Part shown: in pieces, positions 1 through 10,387 of the stretch
Numbering within the stretch: position 1 is the stretch's first letter
Layout: each line of letters begins with the position of its first letter
DNA from: Betaproteobacteria bacterium GR16-43
GTDB taxonomy: Bacteria > Pseudomonadota > Gammaproteobacteria > Burkholderiales > Usitatibacteraceae
Length of the DNA stretch: 64,000 bases
Direction of reading: 5' to 3'
Assembly: GCA_001953215.1 (NCBI GenBank)
Contig: CP019169.1
Coordinates: forward strand, 2,356,001 to 2,420,000
Made by a program: the position numbers and the translations under genes
Notes under the pieces: model-generated
Told to the model about the DNA's origin: nothing
Database searches by the model: none
Seen by the model: the letters and a program-made list of their open reading frames with translations, nothing else

Positions 1-1293
1 ACCAACGCCTCGCGCACGTTCATCAACCTGGCTCCGCGCAATACGCGCCTGCCGATGGACAAGCTCCTCGACGAGTTGCGCCGCGAAGTGCGCAAGGTCC
101 CGGGCGTGAACGTCTATTTCAGCCCGATCCAGAACCTGCGCCTGGGCGCTCGGCCCAGCAAAGCGCGCTACCAGTATGTGATGCGCGCCGTGGGCGACCG
201 CGAGCTGCAGGAGATGGCGGACAAGATGGTGGCGCTGATGCGCGCCGACCCGATCTTCCGCGACACCAACAGCGACGCGCAGTTGAAGGGCCTCCAGGCG
301 CAACTGAACATCGACCGCGACAAGGCCAACGCGCTGGGCGTGCAGATGCAGGACATCCGCACGGCGCTCTACTCGATGTTCGGCGACCGGCAGGTCTCCA
401 CCATCTACACGCCGACGGATTCGTACCAGGTGATCCTGCAGGGTACCGATGCGGATCGCGAGAACGAGGCCGCGTTCAACAAGATCTACCTGCGCGCGAA
501 GGGCGGGGCGCTGGTGCCGCTGTCGTCCGTGGCGAGCGTGTCGCGCGTGGTGGGCCCGATCGCGATCAACCACCAGGGGCAGCTCCAGGCCATCACCATT
601 TCGTTCAACCTCGCCGCCGGGGCTTCGCTCGGGGACGCCACCGCGAAACTCGACCGCTACAAGGCCGAGATCAACATGCCGGCCAGCATCCTCACGGGTT
701 ACGGCGGGGATGCGGCGGCGTTCCAGGCTTCGCAGACGAGCCAGGTGATCCTCCTGGTCGCCGCGCTGCTGGTGATCTACGTGCTGCTGGGCGTGCTCTA
801 CGAGAGCTACATCCATCCCATCACCATCCTCGCGGGCCTGCCCTCGGCCGCGGTCGGCGCGTTGCTCACGCTGTGGGCGTTCGGCATGGACATCTCGATC
901 ATCGCGGTGATCGGCATCCTCATGCTGATCGGCATCGTGAAGAAGAACGCGATCATGATGATCGACTTCGCGCTGCACGCGCAGCGGCACGACGGCATGG
1001 AAGCGCGCGAGGCGATCCGCACCGCCTGCCTGCTGCGCTTCCGCCCGATCATGATGACGTCGTTCGCGGCGATGATGGGCGCGGTGCCGATCGCGTTCGG
1101 CTGGGGCGCGGGCGCGGAGCTGCGCCAGCCGCTGGGCCTCGCGGTGGTCGGCGGGCTCGTGTTCTCGCAGGTAATCACGCTCTTCATCACGCCGGTGATC
1201 TACCTCTACCTCGACCGCTACTCGGGCAAGGGACCGGTCACCAAGCCGATCACCGATTCCGGGCCGCACGCCCTCCCGCAGTCCGGGGACTGA
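1..1293 (+). CDS. RND multidrug efflux permease, C-terminal part (5' end outside window)
   Basis: The frame is open from base 1, so the gene begins upstream; about 430 residues are visible. It is the C-terminal half of an inner-membrane proton-driven RND transporter: periplasmic porter/docking subdomain first (an FxDTNSD stretch near visible residue 90, PLSSVASV near 175), then a block of five to six membrane helices beginning about residue 245 (ILLVAALLVIYVLLGVLYES) and containing the GIVKKNAIMMIDFA and LRFRPIMMTS signatures typical of TM10-TM11. The short linker sequences and the AGAELRQPLG stretch resemble the MdtB/MdtC (MuxB/MuxC) branch rather than AcrB. It ends just before a hairpin element shared with the convergent downstream gene. 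Substrate cannot be read from the sequence. It is distinct from the second RND permease at 38.3 kb. Confidence 0.92.
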   Translation, partial: TNASRTFINLAPRNTRLPMDKLLDELRREVRKVPGVNVYFSPIQNLRLGARPSKARYQYVMRAVGDRELQEMADKMVALMRADPIFRDTNSDAQLKGLQAQLNIDRDKANALGVQMQDIRTALYSMFGDRQVSTIYTPTDSYQVILQGTDADRENEAAFNKIYLRAKGGALVPLSSVASVSRVVGPIAINHQGQLQAITISFNLAAGASLGDATAKLDRYKAEINMPASILTGYGGDAAAFQASQTSQVILLVAALLVIYVLLGVLYESYIHPITILAGLPSAAVGALLTLWAFGMDISIIAVIGILMLIGIVKKNAIMMIDFALHAQRHDGMEAREAIRTACLLRFRPIMMTSFAAMMGAVPIAFGWGAGAELRQPLGLAVVGGLVFSQVITLFITPVIYLYLDRYSGKGPVTKPITDSGPHALPQSGD

Positions 1294-1298
1294 CCGGT

Positions 1299-1356
1299 AA
1301 ATAGGGTCAGCACGATAACTGCCGCGAATTCGACAGTTATCGTGCTGACCCTATTT
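1299..1356. repeat. Perfect GGGTCAG palindrome, element A
   Basis: Two perfect 23-bp arms (1299-1321 and 1334-1356) surround a 12-nt loop that itself contains the palindrome CGAATTCG. Each arm carries the core AGGGTCAG. It sits between convergent genes, and the stop codon of the minus-strand gene lies inside the right arm. It belongs with elements B, C and D. It could act as a bidirectional terminator or be a non-autonomous mobile hairpin; neither is shown. Confidence 0.9.
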
Positions 1357-1671
1357 CGGTTTACAGGTCAGGGCGATGTGCCAGCGGGCGACGTCGTCCT
1401 TGACGGGGACGCTGAGCGTGACGGTCTTGCCCGGCTTCACTTTCGCGGCGCGGCGAACGGGCGTGGCGAGGCCCCCTTCGAAAGTCGCGACGCAGTCCGC
1501 GAGTTCGGCGGACTTGTTCTGCAGGGTGAGGATCAACACGCGGCCCGTTGTGGCCGTGGCCACGATGTCGAGCCCGCCGAGGTCCTGCTCGAGCTCGACT
1601 TTCGCGAGGCGCTGGTCGGCCGCGGAGGCGTTCGCTGCCGCGAACAGGACGGCGAGGAGGAGTTTCTTCAT
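1351..1671 (-). CDS. Small secreted protein of unknown function
   Basis: A 106-residue protein with a clear Sec signal peptide (MKKLLLAVLFAAANASA, cleavage expected after ASA at about residue 17). The mature part is about 88 residues, lysine/valine rich, with two cysteines (C61 and C103 approximately) that could form a disulfide, and beta-rich patterning reminiscent of small periplasmic immunoglobulin-like or copper-chaperone-like folds; I do not recognise the family. The TAG stop is supplied by the hairpin element downstream, and the start codon directly abuts a second small palindrome (1671-1687) whose AGGGG could serve as ribosome-binding site. Same strand as the GGDEF-EAL gene 18 nt upstream, so probably co-transcribed with it. 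Confidence 0.7.
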   Translation of the reverse strand: MKKLLLAVLFAAANASAADQRLAKVELEQDLGGLDIVATATTGRVLILTLQNKSAELADCVATFEGGLATPVRRAAKVKPGKTVTLSVPVKDDVARWHIALTCKPK

Positions 1672-1687
1672 AGGGGTCTGACCCCTA
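1671..1687. repeat. Mini GGGGTCnGACCCC palindrome
   Basis: TAGGGGT-CTG-ACCCCTA, 7-bp perfect arms with a 3-nt loop. It fills the whole gap between the stop of the GGDEF-EAL gene and the start of the small secreted protein. It has the same GGGTC/GACCC core as the larger hairpin elements, so it may be a minimal or decayed copy. Confidence 0.65.
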
Positions 1688-1689
1688 AC

Positions 1690-4047
1690 CTACTGAACAG
1701 TTGCGCCGAGCGCGACGCGCGCGATCTTGGGCACGTGCGAAGCGTCCACGGGCCGGCTGAAGAGAAAGCCCTGCGCAAACGGGCAGCCGGCCGCCGCGAC
1801 CGCGAGCCGCTGCGGAGAGGTCTCCACGCCCTCGGCGATCACGGCCAGGCCCAGCATCCGGCCGAGCGTGGCGACGGCTTGCACGATGGCGAGCGATTCG
1901 GCGTCGGCCGGGCAGCCGGAGACGAACGAGCGGTCGATCTTCACGGTGTCGAGCGGGAAGCGCCGCACGAGCGAGAGCGACGAGTAGCCGGTGCCGAAGT
2001 CGTCCACCGCGAGGCGCACGCCCAGCGCCTTCAACGCCCGCAGCGCGCGCTCGGCGCCGGCCGGGTCGTGCATCATCATCGTCTCGGTGATCTCGAGCTC
2101 GAGCCAGTCCGGGGAGACGTTGTGCTCCTGCATGGCTTCGTACACCTCGTCGACCAGCCCCGCGTGCAGGACCTGCCGCGCGGAGACGTTCACCGCGACG
2201 CGCATGTCGGTGAATCCCATCGCGTGCCAGTCGCGCAGGTCCCGGCAGGCGCGTTCGATCACCCAGCGGCCGATGGCGAGGATCGAACCGGTTTCCTCGG
2301 CGATCGGAATGAACTCGCCCGGCATTACCAGGCCGCTGGCCGGATCCTTCCAGCGGATCAGGGCTTCGAGGTTGCGAAGCCGCCCGGTGGCGAGGTCCAC
2401 CACCGGCTGGTACTGGAGCATGAGCTCGCCGCGTTCCAGCGCGCCCCGCAGCCGCGCCTCGAGGTCGAAGCGCTGCAGCGTGAGCTTGTTGATCGCGGGC
2501 GTGTAGAAGCTGTACGCGTTCCGGCCTTCTTCCTTCGCGTGGTACATCGCGATGTCGGCGTTCTTCACCAGCTCGTCCAGTTCGTCGCCGTCGCCCGGAT
2601 AGCTCGCGATGCCGATGCTGGCCGTGAGGCCCACGTCGCGATCGTCGACGCGAAACGGCGACTCCAGGTGATGCAGCACCTTGCCCGCGAGGGTGCCGAC
2701 ATCCTCGGGACCGGCATCGCCTTCGGCCAGGATCACGAATTCGTCGCCACCCAGCCGCGCGACGAGGTCCGACTCGCGCACGCCCTGGCGCAGGCGCTCG
2801 GCCACGAGCAACAGCAACCGGTCGCCAGCGAAGTGGCCCAGGGTGTCGTTGATCACCTTGAAGCGGTCGAGGTCGATGAAGAGCACCGAGAAGCGCTGCT
2901 CGTTGCGCCGGGCCTTCTTCAGGGCCCGGTCGGCGGCGTCCAGGAACATCGCGCGGTTGGGCAACCCCGTGAGCGCGTCGTGGAAGGCGCGGAAGCGCAT
3001 GTCGTCCTGCATGCGCTTGCGGTCGTCGATGTTGTGCAGCGCCATCAGCAGGCACGCATCGCCCTGGTAGCGGATGCGCTGCGAGGAGATCACGGCCCAG
3101 AAGCGCCGGCCGTGGCGGTCCTGCATCTGCACTTCGAAGTCGCGGATGGCGCCATCGCGGTCGATGGCCGAAGCCACGGCGTCGCGCACGGTGCGGTCGT
3201 GGTAGAACTCGCTCGCCTTCGCGGTGTGCGCGTGCTCGGCGGGAACGCCGAATTGCTGGAGGGCGCGCGAGTTGGCGTAGACGATCGCCTCGTCCCGGCG
3301 GCGCAGGATCATCAGCGGCAGCGGGGCGTTCTCCACGAGCAGGCGCAACTGCGCCTCGTTCTGGCGCAGGAAGCCCTCCAGCGCATCGCGCTGGCGCAGC
3401 AGCCGGCGCGAGATTCCGACGCCCGCCACGAGGAAGAGCGCGGAAATCGTGAGCATCAGCGCCACGACCGCGAACTGCGCGCCGCGAAGCGCTTCGCCCA
3501 TCGTGTCGGAGAAGTTCGCGCTCAAGGGCGCGAGCCGGTTGTTGATGTGCTGGATCTCGTCCAGGAAGCGGCGGGTCATCGCTTCGTCGAGCGTTCCGGC
3601 CTCGACCGCATCGCGCAGCCGGCGCCCGAGCGCGGACAGCGCCATCAGTTCCACGTCCGCTTCGGTCCACACGCGGACCACTTCGCTCATCGGAGCCATG
3701 CCGCGGAAGCGGCGGAAGAGCGAGATCATTCCATCGATGTCGTCCGGGTGGTTGCCTCCGGCGACGAAGAACTCGCGAACGCGCGCGAGATCGGGCTCGG
3801 GCGACTCCATCTCGAGGCGCGCCCGGCGATCGCCCATCGGGATGGCAATGGCCGCCTCGTAGGCGGCGAAGTCCGCGGGGTTACGCTCCAGGGCGTAGCG
3901 CTGGAGCTGGATCACGGCCTGCTTCTGGCCCTTGAACCACAGGCTCTCGCCCGTGACGTAGGCGCGGCCCGCGGCGAGCAGCCCGATGCCCTGCACGGCG
4001 ACCACGAGGATGCCGACCGTGACGGCCGCGAACAGCCAGATGATCAA
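1690..4047 (-). CDS. Membrane-bound PAS-GGDEF-EAL cyclic-di-GMP enzyme
   Basis: About 785 residues counted from a TTG at 4047. Order: membrane helix at the N-terminus, helical extracytoplasmic region (about 25-190), second membrane helix (about 190-212), PAS domain (about 235-350), GGDEF domain with an intact GGDEF active-site motif near residue 432, and EAL domain with EALIRW near 560, NVSARQ, ELEITET, DDFGTGYSSL, KIDRSFV and EGVET. All signature residues for both c-di-GMP synthesis and hydrolysis are present, so either activity is possible; the periplasmic sensor presumably decides. The start is uncertain: no Shine-Dalgarno precedes the TTG, while a CTG at 4122 has AGGGAG upstream and gives an extra 25 cytoplasmic residues; the frame is open to a stop at 4149. 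Confidence 0.93.
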   Translation of the reverse strand: MIIWLFAAVTVGILVVAVQGIGLLAAGRAYVTGESLWFKGQKQAVIQLQRYALERNPADFAAYEAAIAIPMGDRRARLEMESPEPDLARVREFFVAGGNHPDDIDGMISLFRRFRGMAPMSEVVRVWTEADVELMALSALGRRLRDAVEAGTLDEAMTRRFLDEIQHINNRLAPLSANFSDTMGEALRGAQFAVVALMLTISALFLVAGVGISRRLLRQRDALEGFLRQNEAQLRLLVENAPLPLMILRRRDEAIVYANSRALQQFGVPAEHAHTAKASEFYHDRTVRDAVASAIDRDGAIRDFEVQMQDRHGRRFWAVISSQRIRYQGDACLLMALHNIDDRKRMQDDMRFRAFHDALTGLPNRAMFLDAADRALKKARRNEQRFSVLFIDLDRFKVINDTLGHFAGDRLLLLVAERLRQGVRESDLVARLGGDEFVILAEGDAGPEDVGTLAGKVLHHLESPFRVDDRDVGLTASIGIASYPGDGDELDELVKNADIAMYHAKEEGRNAYSFYTPAINKLTLQRFDLEARLRGALERGELMLQYQPVVDLATGRLRNLEALIRWKDPASGLVMPGEFIPIAEETGSILAIGRWVIERACRDLRDWHAMGFTDMRVAVNVSARQVLHAGLVDEVYEAMQEHNVSPDWLELEITETMMMHDPAGAERALRALKALGVRLAVDDFGTGYSSLSLVRRFPLDTVKIDRSFVSGCPADAESLAIVQAVATLGRMLGLAVIAEGVETSPQRLAVAAAGCPFAQGFLFSRPVDASHVPKIARVALGATVQ

Positions 4048-4238
4048 GCCGAGGTGACGGCCGCTCGGTGGCGCATTCGGGGCCGTCCAGCTACGGGTGG
4101 CGGGGTTATCCTGCGTGGCCAGGCTGCTCTCCCTGATAGGTTCTTGTCAGCGGCACGCGCGAGCGTAGCGGAAAAGCCGCGTCGAGGCGACCACCCGATC
4201 GGATAAAATCAGCCTTCTTTGCAATTTCTTCGCTTTCG

Positions 4239-5638
<1,400 letters not shown>

Positions 5639-5639
<1 letters not shown>

Positions 5640-6133
5640 TGCGAACGCGCGAGCAGGGCTTCAGCTTCATCGAGTTGATCCTCGTGATCCTCATCATCGG
5701 CATCCTCATCGCGATGACGATCCCGGGGCTGAAGGAAACCGCGATGCGCAAGCAGATCAAGGAAGCCCTCGAGCTCGCGGACGTCGCGAAGAAGGGCGTG
5801 AACGGGTTCTACGCCGCGACCGGCAAGATGCCCGCCAACAACGAAGAGGCGACCATCCCGCCCGCCGACAAGATCATCAGCCAGTTCGTGACGGCGGTGA
5901 CCGTGAAGGACGGAGCCGTCACGCTGACCCTGGGCTACAACGCGGGCGATTCCCTGAAGGGCAAGCTGGTCACGGTGCGCCCCGCGATCGTGCCCGGCTA
6001 CCCGACCGTACCGATCTCCTGGATCTGCAACGAGGTGCCGGCACCGCCCAAGATGGAGTTGAAGGGCGAGAACAAGACCGACATCCAGATGAACTACCTG
6101 CCGGTGGAATGCCGCAGCGAGTCGAAGAAGTAG
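5639..6133 (+). CDS. Type IV prepilin-like protein
   Basis: 164 residues starting at the ATG that overlaps the asnS stop. A short leader ends in a prepilin peptidase site: QG/FSFIEL with Glu at position +5, followed by a hydrophobic helix (ILVILIIGILIAMTIPGL). This is the class III signal of type IV pilins and type II secretion pseudopilins. The mature globular part has two cysteines near the C-terminus (WICNEVP and VECRSE) spaced as in the PilA-type disulfide loop. No assembly genes (pilB, pilC, pilD) are nearby, so it is an orphan minor or major pilin. Co-expression with an aminoacyl-tRNA synthetase is unexpected and has no obvious functional meaning. Confidence 0.85.
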
Positions 6134-6140
6134 GCGGGCC

Positions 6141-8084
6141 TCAGCCGCGCAGGAGGGGCTTCGACTTGGGCGAGAGCGTGAAGTAGAACGTCGTCCCCAT
6201 GCCGGGTTCGGAATCGGCCCAGATGCGCCCGCCGTGGCGGGTCACGATCCGGCTGACCGTCGCGAGGCCGAGCCCCGTTCCCTCGAATTCCGACTGCGCG
6301 TGCATCCGATGGAACGGCTCGAACAGCCCCTCGGCACGCGCCATGTCGAATCCGGCCCCGTTGTCGCGCACGAAGTAGATCGGCACGCCGTCGGACGGCT
6401 GGAGCCGGCCGACCTCGATGCGCGCATCGTCGCGCCGGGCCGTGAACTTGAAGGCGTTGCCGATCAGGTTTTCCAGCACCGACTGCAGCAGCCCGGGATC
6501 GGCGCGCGCGATCATGTCGGGCGTGACCGACCATTCGACGTCGCGGCCCGGCTCGGCCTTGCGCAGCCCGTTGAAGACCTGGTGGGCCATCGTGCTGAGG
6601 TCCACTTCCCCGCGGCGCAACTCGCCGCGACCCATGGTCGAGAGCGCGAAGAGGTCGTTCACGATCTGGCTCAGGCGTTCGCTCGCGGAGACCATGCGCC
6701 GCGCATGGTCGAGGCCCCGCTCGTCGAGCTGGCCGGCGCAATCGGAGAGCAGGATCTGCCCGAAGGCCACGATGTGGCGCGCCGGCGCTCGCAGGTCATG
6801 GGCCACGGAGCTGTCGTAGGCCTCGAGCTCCCGATTGGCGGCTTCCAGCTCCGCCGTGCGTTCGATCACGCGCCGCTCGAGATCCGCATTGAGGCGCCGG
6901 ACTTCCGCGGCGGCAGCCTTGGCTTCCGTCACGTCCTGCAAAGTGCTGAACCAGCGCACGCGTTCTTCCGGGTTGCGCGACTTTTCCATCGGCTCCATCA
7001 CCTGCAGGACGTCGATCCAGTTTCCGGCGCGCGTGCGAAGGCGGTATTCCTGGTCCGTGCGCACGAGCGAGGCGCCGGCGGCGATGGAGCGCGCCCGGAA
7101 GAGCATGCGGTCGTCGGGATGCACCCAGGTGAGCCACTCGCGCGTGGATGCCGGCATCCCGCCTGGCTCGACGCCCAGCAGGGCCGGGAGCGTATCCGAC
7201 CAGCTCTCGAAGGTTCCGTCGGGCAGCGTGATCACGTGCGCGAGTCGCGCCATCTGCTGCGCGCGCGCGAGGGCGCGTTCACGGTCGCGCAGCGTGTGCT
7301 CGAGATGCACGCGAGAGGTGATGTCCTCGGCGAAGCCCGCCATGCGGTAGACCTGGCCTTGCGCATCGCGGATGGGAAAGCTGCGCGAGCTGATCCAGCG
7401 CTGGACCCCGTCGGGCCGGATGATCCGGAATTCCTCCTGGAATTGGCCCGTTCGCATGCGGTCGGCGACGCCCTGGGCGACGCGCTCCTTGTCCTCGGGG
7501 TGGATGCAATCCCTCCAGGAGTTGGAGTCGGCATACAGGCTCCCGCACGTGCGTCCCCAGATCTCCTCGTAGGCCGGGCTCACGTAGAGCACCTTGTTGT
7601 CCCGGTCGACGAGGTAGAACACTTCGCGGATGGCTTCGGCCAGCTGGCGGAAGCGCTCTTCGCTCGCGCGGAGCCGCTGCTCGCTTTGCTCCAGCTCGAC
7701 TTCGGTGCCGCGCCGCGCGAGCGCCATCTGGATGGTCGCGTGCATCTCGCGTTCGCTGAAGGGCTTGAGCAGGTAGCCGTAGGGGCGCGTCTGGCGCGCG
7801 CGCTCGATCGTGGATTCCTCCGAGTGCGCGGTGAGGTAGACCACCGGCACTCGTTTCTCGCGGTTGATCCGCATCGCCGTTTCGATCCCGTCGATGTCGC
7901 CCTCGATGCGGATGTCCATCAGCACCAGGTCTGGCGAGGTGCTCCGGGCCTGTGCGATGGCTTCCGATCCCGAAGAGGCGACCGTCGGCACGTCGTAGCC
8001 GAGGCTGCGCAGGCGCTGCTGGAGGTTGAGCGCCACGATGCGCTCGTCCTCCACGACCAGCACGCGCGCCGAATTGGGCTTCAT
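6141..8084 (-). CDS. Hybrid sensor kinase: receiver-PAS-PAS-histidine kinase
   Basis: 647 residues, soluble. N-terminal receiver domain (1-120) with the acidic pair E12/D13 and phospho-acceptor D57 (LVLMDIRIEG). Two PAS domains follow (about 150-265 and 275-390), each ending in the usual PAC region. The kinase core begins with an H-box SVAHDLRAPARHI (His near 428) of the phytochrome-kinase type, then N-box ENLIGNAFKF, G1 DNGAGFD and G2 GTGLGLATV. A receiver at the N-terminus of a kinase suggests it is an intermediate in a phosphorelay rather than a primary sensor. Its ATG overlaps the TGA of the upstream kinase gene (ATGA), so the two are made together and the upstream kinase is the likely phosphodonor. 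Confidence 0.92.
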   Translation of the reverse strand: MKPNSARVLVVEDERIVALNLQQRLRSLGYDVPTVASSGSEAIAQARSTSPDLVLMDIRIEGDIDGIETAMRINREKRVPVVYLTAHSEESTIERARQTRPYGYLLKPFSEREMHATIQMALARRGTEVELEQSEQRLRASEERFRQLAEAIREVFYLVDRDNKVLYVSPAYEEIWGRTCGSLYADSNSWRDCIHPEDKERVAQGVADRMRTGQFQEEFRIIRPDGVQRWISSRSFPIRDAQGQVYRMAGFAEDITSRVHLEHTLRDRERALARAQQMARLAHVITLPDGTFESWSDTLPALLGVEPGGMPASTREWLTWVHPDDRMLFRARSIAAGASLVRTDQEYRLRTRAGNWIDVLQVMEPMEKSRNPEERVRWFSTLQDVTEAKAAAAEVRRLNADLERRVIERTAELEAANRELEAYDSSVAHDLRAPARHIVAFGQILLSDCAGQLDERGLDHARRMVSASERLSQIVNDLFALSTMGRGELRRGEVDLSTMAHQVFNGLRKAEPGRDVEWSVTPDMIARADPGLLQSVLENLIGNAFKFTARRDDARIEVGRLQPSDGVPIYFVRDNGAGFDMARAEGLFEPFHRMHAQSEFEGTGLGLATVSRIVTRHGGRIWADSEPGMGTTFYFTLSPKSKPLLRG

Positions 8085-9454
8085 GGCGCGGTTCCCGGAA
8101 AGCGGATGCGGAAGCGCACCGGGTCGCGTTGCGCCTCGAGCTCCCCGTGGAGCTGCTTCGTGAGGAGGTTCACGAGCACCAGGCCGAGCGTGCTGGCCGC
8201 CTCGACCTTGGCCTCGGGCGGGAGGGGCACGCCGTCGTTGGCGACTTCCAGCACGAAATCGTCGTCCTCGCCGCCTTTCACGGACACCAGGATGGATCCG
8301 GTCCGGCCGTCGGGGAAGCCATGCTTGATGGCGTTCGAGACCAGCTCGTTCAGGATCAGGCCGCAGGGAATCGCGACGCCCATCGGCAGCGAGATCTGCG
8401 TGGCGTCCAGGCGCAGCGCGATGCGCGTGCGACTGTCGGCGTAGGAATCGACCAGGACGTTCGCGAGCGTCTCGAGGAAGTAGCCGAAGTCGACGCGCGC
8501 GAAGTCGTGCGACTGGTAGAGGGTCTGGTGGATGAGCGACATCGAGCGCACGCGGTTCTGGCTGTCCTTCAGCATCGCGAGCGCCCGCGGGTCTTCCACG
8601 TGCATGGCCTGCAGGTCGAGCAGGCTGTGGATCATCTGCAGGTTGTTCTTCACGCGGTGGTGGATCTCGCCCAGCAGCAGCTCCTTTTCCTCGAGGGCGC
8701 GCCGCACGCTTTCCTCGCGCTGGCGCCGGTCGGAGATGTCGACGATGGCCGAGAGCACCATCGGGCCCTCGTCGGTCTCGATCGGGTTCAGGCCGATCTC
8801 GACGGGCACTTCGGTGCCGTCCTTGCGCACCGCGTAGAGCTCGCGGCCCGCGCCCATCGGGCGCGCACCCGGGTTGCTGAAATAGCCTTCGCGGAAGCCG
8901 GGATGCGCCCCGCGGTAGCGCCCGGGCACGAGCATCTCGACGCTGTGGCCGAGCATCTCCTCGCGTGCGTAGCCGAAAAGCTGCTCGGCCGCGGCATTGA
9001 CCATCGCGATCCGCCCGCGCGCGTCGATCATCACCATCGCATTCGGCGAGTACTCGACCACGCGCTCGAAGCGATGTTCCAGGCTCTTCCTCTGCGTGAT
9101 GTCGACGATGACCGCGAGCACCATCGGGCCGCGGTCGGTCTCCAGGGGATTCAGGCCGATCTCGACGGGGATCTCGATGCCGTCGCCGCGTACCGCGAAG
9201 AGCTCGCGGCCGAATCCCATCGGACGGGCCTGGGGTTCGCGCAGGAAGCTCTCGCGATTCAGGTGATGGCCGCCGCGGAAGCGCTGCGGGACCAATTCGT
9301 CGACGCTGCGGCCGATGAGACCGCCGGGCGCGGAGGCGAGCGTGCGTTCGGCGTGGGGGTTTGCGTGTTCGATGCGCCCGCGCGAATCGACGAGCATCAT
9401 CGCGGCCGGGAGTCGGTCGAGAGTCGGTGTGAGGACCGCAATCGTCTGCAGCAT
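8081..9454 (-). CDS. PAS-PAS sensor histidine kinase of the HisKA_2 type
   Basis: 457 residues from the ATG at 9454; no membrane segment. Two tandem, closely related PAS domains (about 5-120 and 125-245) share the sequence GPMVLAVIVDI / GPMVLSAIVDI and the PVEIGLNP block, so they arose by duplication. The kinase region has the HisKA_2 H-box LLGEIHHRVKNNLQ (His near 264), N-box NELVSNAIKHG and a shortened ATPase domain. Such kinases usually signal to response regulators lacking a DNA-binding output or to separate receivers; the coupled downstream protein supplies a receiver. An alternative ATG at 9526 adds 24 basic residues; its AAGGA is only 2 nt from the codon, so I prefer 9454. Confidence 0.88.
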   Translation of the reverse strand: MLQTIAVLTPTLDRLPAAMMLVDSRGRIEHANPHAERTLASAPGGLIGRSVDELVPQRFRGGHHLNRESFLREPQARPMGFGRELFAVRGDGIEIPVEIGLNPLETDRGPMVLAVIVDITQRKSLEHRFERVVEYSPNAMVMIDARGRIAMVNAAAEQLFGYAREEMLGHSVEMLVPGRYRGAHPGFREGYFSNPGARPMGAGRELYAVRKDGTEVPVEIGLNPIETDEGPMVLSAIVDISDRRQREESVRRALEEKELLLGEIHHRVKNNLQMIHSLLDLQAMHVEDPRALAMLKDSQNRVRSMSLIHQTLYQSHDFARVDFGYFLETLANVLVDSYADSRTRIALRLDATQISLPMGVAIPCGLILNELVSNAIKHGFPDGRTGSILVSVKGGEDDDFVLEVANDGVPLPPEAKVEAASTLGLVLVNLLTKQLHGELEAQRDPVRFRIRFPGTAP

Positions 9455-9622
9455 CTTGCGGTTCGGACCTCGGTTCTTGCGCCCGGATGTTCTCGGTCGC
9501 GGAGGGTGGGCCGTTTCGCGGAGCATAGTCCTTTTGGGCGGGTGGGTGTTCCCGAACGCGATTGCACGCGTTAAAGTCCCTGCATCCGCGGGCACCACGT
9601 CCGCGTATTCCGGGGAGAACCC

Positions 9623-10237
9623 ATGGTCCTGGTCGGCATGCCGGATTCGCCGTATGTGCGGCGCGTCGCGATCTCGCTGCGCTTGCTCGGATTGCCGTTC
9701 GAGCACCGGCAGGTTTCGGTCTTCCGCCACTTCGAGCAGTTCCGCGCCATCAACCCCGTCGTGAAAGCGCCTTCGTTCATCGCCGACGACGGCACGGTGT
9801 TGATGGATTCCACGCTGATCCTCGACTACATCGAGACGCTCGCGCCGGCCGGGCGCGGCCTCATGCCCACGGGGGCGAAGCGGCTCCCCGCGCTGCGGCT
9901 GATCGGCATCGCGATGGCGGCCAACGAGAAGAACGTGCAGGTCGTCTACGAAAAGGAGCAGCGGCCCGCCGACAAGCTCCACGCGCCCTGGCTCGCTCGC
10001 GTCACCGCGCAGGCCAACGCGGCACTCGAGGAACTCGAGCTTGCCGTCTCCGAATTGGAAAGCGGCTGGTTCGGGGGCACGCGACTGGATGCGGTGGATG
10101 TCGTGATCGCCACCGCCTGGCGCTTCAGCCAGTTCTACAACGCGAAGGAAATCGTGGCGTCGAAGTACCCGGCGCTGGTCGCGTACTCGGGGCGCGCCGA
10201 AGCGTTGCCGGAATTCATCGCGGTGCCCCTGGATTGA
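9623..10237 (+). CDS. Glutathione S-transferase family protein
   Basis: 204 residues. N-terminal thioredoxin-like domain (1-78) with the GST catalytic-serine region MPDSPYVRRVAIS, the cis-proline motif VVKAPSF and the glutathione-binding DSTLILDYIE; C-terminal all-helical domain (85-204) with the LDAVDVVIATAWRF N-capping/hydrophobic staple region. These features indicate a cytosolic GST, probably acting on electrophilic or peroxide substrates; the specific substrate is not readable. GGGGAG precedes the ATG at suitable spacing. It is transcribed divergently from the two-kinase operon across a gap of about 170 nt. It ends 3 nt before hairpin element B. Confidence 0.9.
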   Translation: MVLVGMPDSPYVRRVAISLRLLGLPFEHRQVSVFRHFEQFRAINPVVKAPSFIADDGTVLMDSTLILDYIETLAPAGRGLMPTGAKRLPALRLIGIAMAANEKNVQVVYEKEQRPADKLHAPWLARVTAQANAALEELELAVSELESGWFGGTRLDAVDVVIATAWRFSQFYNAKEIVASKYPALVAYSGRAEALPEFIAVPLD

Positions 10238-10240
10238 GAA

Positions 10241-10330
10241 AATAATTGGGGTCAGACTCCCATTCAGTTAATTCGGATGCGGCATACAGCATCCAACAAT
10301 TAACTTAATGGGAGTCTGACCCCAATTATT
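10241..10330. repeat. GGGGTCAG palindrome, element B
   Basis: Arms of 33 bp (10241-10273 and 10298-10330) with one mismatch, enclosing an inner 6-bp hairpin GGATGC/GCATCC (10275-10294). The arms are nearly identical to those of element D 43 kb away, and the loops are related in inverted orientation. It lies between the convergent GST and cold-shock genes. Confidence 0.92.
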
Positions 10331-10335
10331 CTTGG

Positions 10336-10366
10336 CGAAAAAAAACGGCAACCGAAGTTGCCGTCT
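10336..10366 (-). terminator. Intrinsic terminator of the cold-shock gene
   Basis: On the minus strand ACGGCAAC-TTCG-GTTGCCGT is followed directly by eight T residues: an 8-bp stem with a stable UUCG loop and a U-tract. It begins about 22 nt after the stop codon of the cold-shock gene. A normal terminator is therefore present here in addition to hairpin element B. Confidence 0.93.
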
Positions 10367-10387
10367 TCTAAGCGATAGGCCCGGACT

